Part shown: in pieces, positions 1-9,845 of the stretch
Layout: every line of letters starts with the position of its first letter
Numbering within the stretch: position 1 is the first letter of the stretch
Source of the DNA: Neocallimastix lanati (nom. inval.)
Taxonomy: Eukaryota; Neocallimastigomycota; Neocallimastigomycetes; Neocallimastigales; Neocallimastigaceae
Direction: 5' to 3'
DNA length: 15,000 nt
Assembly: GCA_016946835.1 (NCBI GenBank)
Contig: JACVTC010000077.1
Location: 582,501 to 597,500, forward strand
Position numbers and translations under genes: made by a program
Notes under the pieces: model-generated
What the model saw: only the letters and a program-made list of their open reading frames with translations
Told to the model about the DNA's origin: nothing
Databases searched by the model: none

Positions 1-343
1 ATTAATATTATTTTATTTATGACTTCTAATATCTTTATTTAATTTTTTCTTTTTCATTACATTAAATATTAAAACAACTTTTTTATTTTTGTCATTTTAG
101 TATATGATATATCAACAATTTTTATTTTTGATGTCCATATCGAGCAATATTATGATTGGTAATTAAGTACTTTTTATAAGATATCCCAACATATTTTAAT
201 CATTGAATTTGAATTATTCATTATCATTTAATTATTTCTATTTTTATATCATTAATTAAAAGTCTACAATTCTTATTTAATATTTTCTAATTTATACAAT
301 GTGCTTCTTTATCTTTGATATTTATAAATAAATTTATTAAAAT

Positions 344-436
344 TCAAATGTGTTCAATTACATCATCCTGGCAAAGCGCAGTAGTAGCCAATAATAACAC
401 TAATACTTCTAAAATGTATAATAAATTTAATTTCAT
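344..436 (-). CDS. Signal-peptide first exon of a secreted protein, or relic of one
   Basis: Reading leftward from the ATG at 436, the frame encodes a textbook secretory signal: MKLN start, a long Leu/Val/Ile core, then an ATTALCQDD cleavage region near residue 22. The frame stops at 344-346 after 30 codons. Directly after the second Asp codon (362-364) is GTAATT, the same donor used in intron 3 of the U1-70K gene in this window, so this may be exon 1 of a gene whose later exons lie left of position 1. Further left on this strand there are short Cys-containing peptides in shifting frames (for instance KDKEAHCIN, then KILNKNCRLLINDIKIEI) broken by stops, which instead suggests decay. The start resembles those of the broken genes at 11464 and 12460 (MKL plus hydrophobic core). 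The secretory signal is clear; whether the gene is alive is undecided. Confidence 0.5.
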   Translation of the reverse strand: MKLNLLYILEVLVLLLATTALCQDDVIEHI

Positions 437-810
437 TTTTACTTTTTTTTTTATTGCTACTTTTATTATTATTATTCTCTATATTTATTAAGTTTTATAT
501 TAAACAATATTTTATAATATATAAAAATATTGTTTTCTATTTTTTTTTATTTTAATTAAATTTTAATTAATGCTTTATTATTACTTTTTTTTTATTTCGG
601 TTATCCTAATATTTTTTTTTTTAAAAAAAATTTTTTAGTTGGTAATTTATAGCATTAATAAAAAAAAAAAAAAAGATAAAATTTAATTGTGGTATAAAAA
701 ATAATGAAATCTAAATAATACTAATATATAAGTGAAAAAAAATGATTTTTTTTTTTTTTCTATATATTTCTTTTTATTACAAAAATTTAATCTATACAAA
801 ATATATGATC

Positions 811-903
811 TTTTATTTATTTATATATATATATCTATTTATTAATTTATTTATTTATTTATTTATATATATATTTATTTATTTATTTATTTATTTAATT
901 TAT
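811..903. repeat. Imperfect TTTA/TA microsatellite
   Basis: A run of TTTA units interrupted by short TATA blocks. It matches the same tetranucleotide family as the arrays at 12126-12304 and 13085-13186. Confidence 0.8.
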
Positions 904-1862
904 TTGATTTTAATTATCAATATTTTTCATTTATATATAATTTTATTTAATAAAAAAAAAATCTAAACTAAAAAATAGAAATTATTTTTTTTAAACTTTA
1001 GTTTTACAATTATCAATCGTATTTATTAATTAATTGGTAAAAAACGATATATGTTTGTTACATTCAAAATAATATCAAGTTTTTTATTTTTTTTTTCATT
1101 AAGATTCAAATAATTTTAAATATTAATTGTTTAAAGGGTTAGCTATTACATTTTATCAATTATTGTTTTTTTTTTTTTTTTTTTTGATTTTAAAGTAGCT
1201 TTATTTATTTATATATTAATTTATATTGTTAATATATTATTAAATTAATTTATGGGTAATTGATAAATATTTTTTATAATAAATAAGTAAAAATATAAAA
1301 TTATACTTTCTCAAATCTTTTCATAGAAGTAAAATTTTTTTTATTAATATAAATTTTGAGAAAACATTTTTGTAATAAATTCCCAGAATTTATTGCAGAA
1401 TTTTAATAATAAAAATTCTATTCATTTAATTAATTTAATATAATAAAAGGTGGATATCTAATATACTTTAGAATAACAATAGCAATTGCGAGAATATAAA
1501 CAATTAAAAAAATATATTATTGAGATAAATTTTTTTAAAAACAAATGAATTAAATTACAACTTATAAAATAAAATGGAATAATTTCTGCACTACGGAATA
1601 AATATCACATATTTAATAAATATTAATCTGAAAACTATAACGGATACTCACTTCTTATATTATTTAAATGATGAATATATATATAGTTTCAGAAATATTA
1701 CTAATAACATTTTAAAACATTTTTTATTTAATAATTGGATAAATATAAAGATATATTGAAATAATAATATTTAAAGTAATATATATATATAAATATATAT
1801 TATAATAATAAATGTATAAGATTAATTAATAAAAAAAAAGTTAGAATTTACTTATATTAAAA

Positions 1863-1867
<5 letters not shown>

Positions 1868-1925
<58 letters not shown>

Positions 1926-1926
1926 T
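1868..1926. repeat. Poly-A tract (42 A) followed by an AT dinucleotide run
   Basis: An uninterrupted run of 42 A from 1868 to 1909 continues into alternating AT to 1926. It lies 67 bases upstream of the U1-70K start codon, so it may be part of the core promoter or 5' leader. Rigid dA:dT tracts commonly exclude nucleosomes near fungal promoters; that role here is inferred. Confidence 0.85.
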
Positions 1927-1992
1927 AAAAAATTAATGATTTAACAATTTTAAAATTTTCAAAATTTATTTTTCAAAATTATTTTTTAAAAG

Positions 1993-2213
1993 ATGAAAGA
2001 TTCATTACCACCAAATTTATTATCATTATTTGTAGCTCGTCCTCCGTTAAACTTTTTACCACCAGTTGATCGTGATTTTTCAAGAAGGACTGGACCAGTT
2101 ATTTCGGGAGTTGCGCAATTTTTAGATAGATGTAAAAATCATGATGTTGACTATAAACCTTCTGAATCCATAGAAGAAAAAAAACAAAAAAAGGTAAAAT
2201 AAAAATTCAACAA

Positions 2214-2266
<53 letters not shown>

Positions 2267-2803
2267 AAATAAGAATATCAATATAAAATTAAATTGAAAT
2301 TTATTAAAATAAATATATTAATAATATCGAAAAAATATCATGTTATTTGTATGTTAATATAATAAAAAATAAAAAAATAATTTTGTAAAATAAAAGTTAA
2401 TTCAATTTTAATATATAAACTATTTTAACTATATATATAAAAATGTACTATTTAATTTCATTATATATTATAAATAATTATTTTAAAATAAAAGTATTAA
2501 AATTTAAATTTACTAATAACTTTTATATATATGTACTATATTCAATAATAAAATAAAATAAAATAAAAAATAAAAAAATGAAAATTTATATAATTAAATA
2601 AATTATAGTTAGCTGAAAAAAGGGCAAAGGTCGAAGAACATTTAGCTAAAGAATTAGAAAAGTGGTCACCCTCGACGAATGAAAAGATAAAATCTGATCC
2701 ATATAAAACTTTATTTGTTGCTAGAATTGTAAATTTCTTTTATTCATTTATTATATAACAATTTATTTTAAGCAAAGTCAAAAATTTTCAAAATTGAACA
2801 TGA

Positions 2804-2835
<32 letters not shown>

Positions 2836-3673
2836 AAATATAATTATTATATAAATATATGATATTCATTTGCATAATCTTTTATCTAAATTAAATAAAT
2901 CAGAATTATGAAACGTCTGAAAAGCAATTAAAAAGACATTTTGAAATTTATGGACAAATTAAATCTGTAATTACTATTTCATATAATAATATTATTTTAT
3001 CTTTCATAGCCAAATATATATTTAACTATTATTTTATTAATGAATATATATATAATGTATTACTATTATTATTATAATAATTATTATTATTATTATTACT
3101 ATAATTTATTTTATTTTTCTATATATACATATATATTAGATAAATATGGTATATGATTTAAATGGAAAACCAAGAGGCTATGCCTTTATTGAATATGAAA
3201 GAGAAAAGGATTTAAAAGCAGCTTACAAAGATGCTGATGGTATGAAAATTGATTTAAGACGTGTATTAGTTGATGTTGAAAGAGGAAGAACAGTTAAAGG
3301 ATGGAAGCCTCGTAGACTTGGTGGAGGTCTTGGTGGTACTAGATTAGGTGGACCAGAAGTTAATCAAAAGTATAGTGGAAGAGTCTCAAGTTCAGATTAT
3401 GATAGTCATCATGATCGAGATAGAAGAGATAGAGACAGAGATAGAGACAGAGATAGAGACAAAGATAGAGATAGAGACAGACATAGAAGAAGTAGCAGAG
3501 ATAGAGACAGAGACAGAGACAGAGATAGGAATAGAGATAGAGATAGAGATAGAGATAGAGAATCAAGACGTGATAGAGATCGTGATCGTGATCGTGACCG
3601 TGACCGTGACAGATACAGAGACAGAGATTACAGAAGAAGTAGTAGAAGTCCACATAGAGACAGAGATCGGTAA
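1993..3673 (+). CDS. SNRNP70: U1 small nuclear ribonucleoprotein 70 kDa (U1-70K), four exons
   Basis: This nuclear protein binds stem-loop I of U1 snRNA and helps the U1 snRNP recognise 5' splice sites. Exons are 1993-2193, 2609-2728, 2904-2966 and 3140-3673, giving 305 residues. The N-terminal segment (residues 2-60) has the LPPNLL start and the [10 protein letters not shown] motif typical of U1-70K. A charged helix follows (68-86), then the RRM at about 98-178 with RNP2 LFVARI (102-107) and RNP1 RGYAFIEY (140-147). The hallmark [18 protein letters not shown] follows. The C-terminus (about 220-305) is an Arg-Asp repeat region with RRSSR patches, the equivalent of the RS/RD tail. Introns 1-3 all fall between codons. 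The final codon is CGG before TAA, the only CGG I noticed in the window's genes, and it overlaps a GTAATT donor. A further intron ending at 3950 or 4467 is therefore likely. Identity is certain; the exact C-terminus is not. Confidence 0.95.
2194..2608 (+). other. U1-70K intron 1
   Basis: The donor is AAG followed by GTAAAA and the acceptor is TTATAG before TTAGCTGAA. Both flanking codons stay intact (phase 0). At 415 bases it is the longest of the three certain introns. It contains an AAT trinucleotide array at 2214-2264, which probably lengthened it. Confidence 0.85.
2214..2264 (+). repeat. AAT trinucleotide microsatellite inside U1-70K intron 1
   Basis: About 17 uninterrupted AAT units begin 20 bases inside the intron, close to its donor site. 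Length variation between strains would be expected and would be silent at the protein level. Confidence 0.85.
2729..2903 (+). other. U1-70K intron 2
   Basis: The donor is GTAAAT after the RNP2 codon for Ile; the acceptor is AATCAG before AATTATGAA. It is 175 bases, phase 0, and contains a run of 26 T (2810-2835). The join restores the RRM sequence [15 protein letters not shown], which matches U1-70K proteins closely. Confidence 0.9.
2967..3139 (+). other. U1-70K intron 3
   Basis: The donor is GTAATT and the acceptor is ATTAG before ATAAATATG. It is 173 bases, phase 0. The join gives [19 protein letters not shown], continuous with RRM strand beta2. It holds an ATT/AAT-rich stretch at about 3060-3105 that could fold on itself. 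Confidence 0.9.
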
Positions 3674-3950
3674 TTATTAATATATTATAAATATTATAAA
3701 TAATATAAATATTAATAATAATATTATTATTTCCTATTGTTCATGATAATAATTATAAATTTATTAAAATAATATATATAAATATCGATATATTTCAATA
3801 GACATTTATTATATTTATACCAATATTAATCTTTTTATTTAAATATAAATATTATATTATATAAATATCAACACTTTAAAATGATCTTTTATAATAAAAT
3901 TTCAATATTTTTAATTATTATTATTGTTGTTATTTAATTTCTATTTATAG
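3670..3950 (+). other. Candidate terminal intron of U1-70K, with 10-base last exon at 3951-3960
   Basis: GTAATT at 3670 follows GAT CG, and TTTATAG at 3944-3950 precedes TCGTAGATAA. Joining gives CGT CGT AGA TAA, so the protein would end DRDRRR instead of DR. A second possible acceptor with the same TAGTCGTAG core ends at 4467. Joining there would instead add 22 codons, RRSKVEIDNF onward, to a stop at 4535-4537. The evidence is the exact donor match to intron 3 and the otherwise unused CGG codon. Confidence 0.5.
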
Positions 3951-4310
3951 TCGTAGATAAATATAAAAATATCAGGACAAAAAAAATTTTTTTCTTTTTT
4001 TTTTATGATAATTTTTTACATATATATTTTTTTGATATATATATATTTAAATTAATTCAAATTTATCATATAATTTTTAAAAATATCTTATTTATATTGA
4101 TATAATGTAAATGTTTATCTATTAATCTATTATCTATTTAATGATTAAACTTTTCATTATATTTTATTTAATTAAAATAATAAAATAGTATATTTATTAT
4201 TTACAAAATATTAATGATATATATATATATATAATGTTTGTATGAAATATATTAAATAGTTAATATTGACTGCTTTATCATTCTCATAAAATTTATATTT
4301 ATATTATTTG

Positions 4311-4356
<46 letters not shown>

Positions 4357-4811
4357 AAATAAAAATAATAATCTTTTCAATTTTATTTTTATTATATCAT
4401 ATTTTTTTTTATTTTTTTTTTATTTTTTATAATATATATAATAATAAATATTTGGTTTATTGGATAGTCGTAGTAAAGTTGAAATAGATAATTTTTTTTA
4501 TACTAAATTATATAATTTAATCATTAAAAAAAAATAAACTTATGAAAAAAATAAAAAAATTTAATATTAAAAATAATATTATTTTTAATATAATATATTT
4601 TATAGTAAATAAACTTTAAAAATTAATTTTTAATAATTTTATCTCTAAAATAAATAGAAAAGAATTATACATTATTTTATATCATAAATTAAAATAGAAA
4701 AAAAATCATAGTATTTTAATTTTATTTTATTTTTTTTATTATTTAATATTTTAACAATGAATTAAACATTAATAATATATAAATAGTTTAAATTATTATT
4801 ATATATGTAAA

Positions 4812-4843
<32 letters not shown>

Positions 4844-5229
4844 TAATTAAATAAATAAATAAAAGGATAATATATAATTAATTATGGAAAATAAATATAA
4901 TAAAATTATAATAATAATGATTATAATTAAATATGTAACTTTATAAAATATATAAAAACAAAATATTAGGATTTTTTTAATAATAAAATGCTTTATATTA
5001 TTATTACAAATTATTATTAATATTTTTTTCGTTTGTAACTTTTTTTTTTTTTTTTTTTTTTTTTAATTTGTTCAATAGGAAATAAGCTTTTAAAATGTGT
5101 ATAAATAATAAAAAAAAGCTTAAATTATAATAATATATAATATTTTTTTTTCCTTTTTTTTTTTTTTTTTGGAAGAATTTGAAAATAAATCTATTTGTAT
5201 TATTAATAATTTTTTTTTCCTTAGTAATT

Positions 5230-5259
5230 AAATATTTATAAATTAAATATTTATAAATT
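5230..5259. repeat. Perfect tandem duplication of a 15-base unit
   Basis: AAATATTTATAAATT occurs twice head to tail, at 5230-5244 and 5245-5259. Each unit contains the palindrome AAATATTT. Pure A/T sequence makes such a repeat only mildly remarkable. Confidence 0.8.
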
Positions 5260-5737
5260 GTATATGTAATATTAAGTAAATTTAAATATCTATATATATA
5301 TATATGAAAAAATAAGAAATAATATTAACAATATTATAATAAAAGAGAAAGAAAATATACTTTTAATTTATTATAATATTATTAAGTCTTAAAGAACACA
5401 AGTTTCAAAGGAAAAAAAGATTTATTTAAAAAAAAAAATTAAATTAATTTTTTTTTTATTTTATGCATGTATATATTAAATATCGAAGTTTATAATTAAA
5501 AACGTATGATCTATTATTAACAATATTTTTTAAAATAATATTATAAATAAAAGAATAATTGATAATAATACTTATAAATGAAATTAAACTGAAAAAAAAA
5601 AAAAAAAACCAAATAAAAACTAAAATAAAAAAAAAAAAATTAAAAAATTAAAAACGTAATAACATTTCATATTATATACAATCTTGAAATAAATATTGCT
5701 AAAGGAAGAAAAAAATTTTTTTTTTCTTTTAAAGTTA

Positions 5738-5740
<3 letters not shown>

Positions 5741-5777
<37 letters not shown>
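5741..5777. repeat. Poly-A tract, 37 bases
   Basis: An uninterrupted A run 330 bases upstream of the pseudokinase start. The open frame seen antisense here is only a poly-Phe reading of this tract. Confidence 0.9.
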
Positions 5778-5782
<5 letters not shown>

Positions 5783-6106
5783 AATAAAAAATTATATATA
5801 AATTTTATACAATTATTAAATATATATTTCGATATATTATAAATTTTCATACTTTTTTTTTATAATTAAAATAAAAAATTTAAATAGAATATTAAAGGAA
5901 AATAATAACAACAACAACAATAATAATAATAATAATAATAGTAATGAGAAATTATTAGTAAAAAAAATAAAAATTAAAAAATATTACTAAATTTATAGTT
6001 GTTATCGTTTTATTTTATCTTTTTTTTTTTTATTTTTTTTTTTTATGAATTTTTATATATATAAATATATTTAATATCTTTATTAATATAAAGTACTATA
6101 TCGAAT

Positions 6107-8044
6107 ATGCCAATTCTTTCAGGAATTTTTAAATCGAGTGAGAAAAGTTTAAATAAAGTTGAAAGTGAAATATCCAATGAAAATATTAAAGTAGTATCTG
6201 TCGAAAATATAGAAAAACTTAAAGATGATAATAAATCATTATTGTCAGAGTTAATACCAATAGCAAAAACAAAAAAAAGTAATCAGTGCTTTCAACTTCA
6301 TACCTATGATAATGTTTATATTAGACGTGTAATACATCCTATTAAGGAGGAAGTACCAAAAATGGAAAGAAGAAAATCTTTAAAAAATGAACTTTTTAAA
6401 AATCTAAGAATAAATACAATAATATCGGGAATTAAAGGTTCATTAAATTCAGCTCCAGTTAAAGAGGATAATAAAAATAATAAAAATTCATCTAAAAATG
6501 GGCCGAAAACAGCAGCTCTTGAAAAAAATTTTGAAAATCTTAAAATTGATGAAGAAGATGAATCAGAATCTCAGACTCTTTTGAACAATAGTAATAATAA
6601 TAGCGATAATAGTAATACTAACAATGATAACAATAATAATAATAATAGTGATAACAATAATAGTAACAACAGTGATAATAATAATAATAATAATAGTGAT
6701 AACGATACTAATAACAAGAGTGATAATAATAATAACAATAATAGTAATAATAATAATAATTATAGTAATAATAGTAGTATGATTCTAAGTGAAACAGATA
6801 TTGATATGAATCAAAGTTTAAATCGATTAAGTGAAGAAAATTTGAAATATATTGATAAAAAACAACATGAGGGAGTAAAGAGTACTTCCACTATATCTAA
6901 AACTAATAATGATTCTTTATCAGTTATTCATGAAAATGAGATTACAATAAATAGTATAAATGAAATAGATAGAAATATGAGTTATCATAGTGATAATGAT
7001 TTACCGAAAAAAAAAGAAAATAAAGTTGAATTAACTATAGATACTTCTCAACCCAAAGAGAAAAAAAAGAAAAAATTATATACTATTCTCACACCAAGCT
7101 CGAAATCGTTACCATGGCTTAAAGAAAAGAAAAAAAGTAAAAAGAATGAGATTGTCAGTGCAAGTGTATTAGAAAATAAAGATGTAAACTCTCCATTAAA
7201 TGAAAATAAATCACAATCAGGTCATCATTCTGCTAATACTTTCAATAGTAATCAAAGTTCGGCAACGAGTATAACTCTTATAAATAGTGGTGGTATTTCA
7301 AATGATAATCGATATTCTGATATGGAGGATGGTGGAAATACCCCTTCTTCAACAACATCATCAAACAATGAGACCCCCATAAAAAGTCCTAAAAAGAAAA
7401 AATTGTATTTCAATAAAGAAGGTATGGTTATTGAAAAGGTAGATGCTACTGATATTCGAATTGTTTCTAAAATGTATAATGAATATAAAGAAGATTTTCA
7501 TAAAAGAGTGGAATTTGATTTCATATGTACGGAATATCGAAAGAAAGCTTCCTATAATTACTATTTATATAGTCCTACGGATTTAATATATAATGATTCA
7601 AAAGCCTTTTTCTTTTATGAACCGACAATTTCTATAGGATCATTAAAAGACATATTGAAAAATAGTAAAGGTTTCAAAGATGAAATGGATATATATGTTG
7701 AAGAAATGTTATGTACATTTAAAAAGCTTGTTAATGTTGTCAATTGGCTTCATTCAACCTATCAAATAGTACATAGAAGAATAGAACCAAGTATACTTTA
7801 TTTTGATATAATATATATATTTATAAATAAAATTATCTATTTAATAAATAATAATTTATTTTTATTTTATTTTATTTTATTTTATTTTATTTTATTTTAT
7901 TTTTTTTTTAATATATTAAATACATACATATTATTAATATTAAATTTATAAAAATTTTTATTTATATAATTATAATTAATATTAATAATAACATTTACCA
8001 ATAATAAAAATAATAATAAATTTTAATATTATAAATAATTGTCA

Positions 8045-8088
<44 letters not shown>

Positions 8089-8634
8089 AAAAAATATTAA
8101 TATTTTATGATGGAATGATTTAATAATAAATTAAAAAAATAGGTCGAATATTATTTGATACCTCAGGACAATTTAAATTAACAGGTTTAGAATGGGCATT
8201 CCATTTAAGAAATCATGAAAATATTAATGTTCAGGAGGAATATAATTTCCATGAAGCTTTAATACATTCATTCAATAATAATGATAAAAATGAACCTATT
8301 TTCTTTGCGCCCGAAATATGTGAATTAAATTCAGATTATTTCTCAAAAATATCAACAAAAATAGATGTATATAGTAAGTAAAAGATTATTATAATGTCAA
8401 TTATGAAAATAATTATTCAAAAAATACATAAATATATCTATCATGATATATTAGTAATAAAAAAAAATAAAACAAAAAATATAATAAAATATATACACAT
8501 ATATATTTTATCATTTTTATTCACAATATTAATTATTATATATATTTTTATATACTCTTCTATTTTTTATTTTTCTTAATTTTTTAAATTTTATCTTTAT
8601 TTAATGAACTACAATTTATATATATATATATATA

Positions 8635-8672
<38 letters not shown>

Positions 8673-9032
8673 TAAGGTTGTGGAATGATTTTGGCAGCGA
8701 TGAACTTTGGCTATTCCCAAGTTTCATCAGTATTAATAGAACAAGAACAACAAAAGAAGTATTGTTTAAATAATAACTTTTCGTATAATGATGACGTTAA
8801 ACTTATAAAGCATTCTGATATTATACCAGATATTATGCAAGTTATGCTGAAATGGAAACCATATGAAAGGATTTCATTAAGAGAAGTTATAGAAACAAAA
8901 TGGTTTTCGAATATAAATGTATGCTATCCAACCAATGATGTTTCGATAATAGATTTAAATAAAACAGATGATGAAATAATACATACACATTTAAATATAC
9001 CAGGTCAAAAATGTAAATCAATTACAGTATGA
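6107..9032 (+). CDS. Probable pseudokinase, Hal5/Npr1-like fold, with Asn-rich N-terminal half
   Basis: Exons 6107-7790, 8143-8373 and 8677-9032 join to 756 residues. Residues 1-430 are charged and low in complexity, with an Asn/Ser/Asp tract at 160-224 and several Lys clusters (such as KKKKKK near 318). Residues about 435-710 form a protein-kinase fold. WLHSTYQIVHRRIEPS holds the catalytic loop, where HRD is HRR (H556-R558). KLTGLEWA replaces DFG with GLE (576-578). The structural motifs FFAPE (615-619), DVYSCGM (636-642) and ERISL near the C-terminus are kept. There is no glycine-rich loop; K455 in IVSKMY could be the beta3 lysine. ML-C-FKKLV plus WLHS, and IDVYSCGMI, recall the fungal Hal5/Npr1 group of transporter-regulating kinases; that placement is inference. 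Loss of the catalytic base and the metal-binding Asp argues for a scaffold or allosteric role, probably cytoplasmic. Confidence 0.85.
6584..6778 (+). repeat. Asn/Ser/Asp-rich coding repeat (AAT/AAC, AGT, GAT codons)
   Basis: About 65 codons in the pseudokinase exon 1 are almost only Asn, Ser and Asp, with AAT and AAC mixed. The mixture of synonymous codons suggests an old tract held as protein rather than a fresh triplet expansion. Likely a disordered linker. Confidence 0.85.
7791..8142 (+). other. Pseudokinase intron 1
   Basis: The donor is CCAA followed by GTATAC and the acceptor is AAATAG before GTCGAATA. It is phase 1, splitting a Ser codon as A|GT, 352 bases. It carries a TTTTA pentanucleotide run (about 7861-7900) and 40 A (8047-8086). 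The unspliced frame runs on through the intron to 7951, but only splicing gives the expected catalytic-loop sequence EPS-RILFDTSGQFKL. Confidence 0.85.
8374..8676 (+). other. Pseudokinase intron 2
   Basis: The donor is TATA followed by GTAAGT and the acceptor is TTTAAG before GTTGTGG. It is again phase 1 and again splits a Ser codon A|GT, 303 bases. The join restores IDVYS-CGMILAAM, the helix alphaF region of a kinase. It includes 28 A at 8641-8668. A 61-codon open frame inside (8394-8579) is low-complexity intronic sequence. Confidence 0.88.
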
Positions 9033-9339
9033 TGGATTTTAAATATATTTATAAAAATAGAGAAACAATAACAATAATATTGTAATATAATATATAGTAG
9101 TATTAAAAAAAAATGTATATATAAAATATTTATAAAAACACAGTATAACAATTACAACATAAGCTTAGCTAAATATAAATAATATCATTTTATTATATTT
9201 AAATTATTTATTAAAAAGAAAAGAAAAAATACCAATAAATTAAATATAATATATCCTCTTTATATATATTTATATTTATGATATATAAAATTTTCGAAAT
9301 ATAAATAAATAAATAAAAAATAAAAAATAAAAAAAAAAT

Positions 9340-9370
<31 letters not shown>

Positions 9371-9562
9371 AATATTTTATAATTTATATAAAAAAAATAT
9401 TTAATTTGTTAAAGTTTTTTTTTTTTATTTGTTTTATATTAAAATGAAAATAAATAAATAAATAAACAAATAAATAAAATACAAATATCTAAATATTTGT
9501 AAATGAATATGCATAAATCTTTGAATTAAATATATTAATTTTCTATCAAATTATATGTTGGA
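9033..9562. other. 3' flank of the pseudokinase gene, no gene seen
   Basis: AT-rich sequence with a long A-rich stretch ending in 28 A (about 9339-9366) and short AAAT repeats near 9300 and 9450. It presumably contains the polyadenylation region of the upstream gene, but AATAAA-like words are too common here to pick one. Confidence 0.7.
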
Positions 9563-9845
9563 TTACCATAAATAATTGTAATAACTCCAATTAAAATCAC
9601 ATTCTAACCAATTCTTGAGATAAAGATAGTACATTTTATCTGATCTTGTAATTATATAGAATAATTAAATAAGAGATTCTTCTATTATGTTTATGATGAA
9701 ATGGGAATTCTTCCTAAATATCCTAGACATTGCATATGGAAACTGTGGTTCCCATGTATCAAGTGATATTATCCACTTATTCATGCTTTTCTGATATTAA
9801 GACAGAATTTTTACTCAAATCACAATTGTCATAAAGTTCAAACAA
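9563..9845 (-). pseudogene. Decayed coding stretch of unknown family
   Basis: This patch is richer in G and C than the spacers and holds protein-like segments on the minus strand. From the ATG at 9784, 39 codons (MNKWIISLDTWEPQFPYAM onward) run to a TAA at 9665-9667, and the same frame continues for 33 codons with KMYYLYLKNWLECDFNW before a stop at 9563. Just upstream in another frame is LFELYDNCDLSKNSVLISE. The five Trp codons and mixed composition are unlike translated spacer. I do not recognise the family. A shorter 34-codon plus-strand frame starts at 9688 and is the rival reading. Taken as a relic with at least one stop and one frameshift. Confidence 0.4.

Larger units (their letters stand above)
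437..1992. other. AT-rich spacer, no supported gene
   Basis: Nearly all A and T, with poly-A/poly-T runs and a TTTA-repeat stretch at about 811-903. The open frame at 742-966 is only low-complexity Ile/Tyr/Leu/Phe translated from that repeat. One stop-free stretch at 1583-1756 (plus) has a mixed composition but no start codon (see findings). The right end should contain the promoter and 5' UTR of the U1-70K gene. Confidence 0.7.
3961..6106. other. AT-rich spacer between U1-70K and the pseudokinase gene
   Basis: No gene could be supported on either strand. It contains an AT dinucleotide run (about 4311-4341) leading into poly-T, an AAT array (about 4813-4840), poly-T at 5041-5063, a perfect tandem pair of a 15-base unit (5230-5244 and 5245-5259), a 37-base poly-A (5741-5777) and a CAA/AAT run (about 5905-5940). 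The last few hundred bases presumably hold the promoter and leader of the next gene. The 4468-4537 stretch may be an alternative last exon of U1-70K. Confidence 0.7.

Noticed and set aside
742-966. 74-codon plus-strand frame
   Set aside because: It is Ile/Leu/Tyr/Phe low complexity translated from TTTA/TA repeats, with no protein-like composition.
1309-1365. Possible hairpin with TCTCAAA and TTTTGAGA arms
   Set aside because: The matching arms are only about seven bases in A/T-rich DNA and have no terminator-like or gene-linked position.
3348-3680. Overlapping plus- and minus-strand frames within U1-70K exon 4
   Set aside because: The GA-rich Arg-Asp repeat leaves all frames open by periodicity; only the U1-70K frame matches a known protein.
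5620-5850. Minus-strand frame with a long Phe run
   Set aside because: It is a translation of the poly-A tract at 5741-5777 with no other protein features.
7791-7951. Continuation of the pseudokinase exon 1 frame to a stop at 7949-7951
   Set aside because: It reads into TTTTA repeats; splicing at 7790/8143 restores the kinase core instead.
8394-8579. 61-codon plus-strand frame
   Set aside because: It lies inside pseudokinase intron 2 and is Ile/Lys/Tyr low complexity.
9688-9792. 34-codon plus-strand frame starting MFMMKWEFFL
   Set aside because: It overlaps the longer minus-strand relic, which continues past one stop for 33 further codons; kept only as the rival reading.
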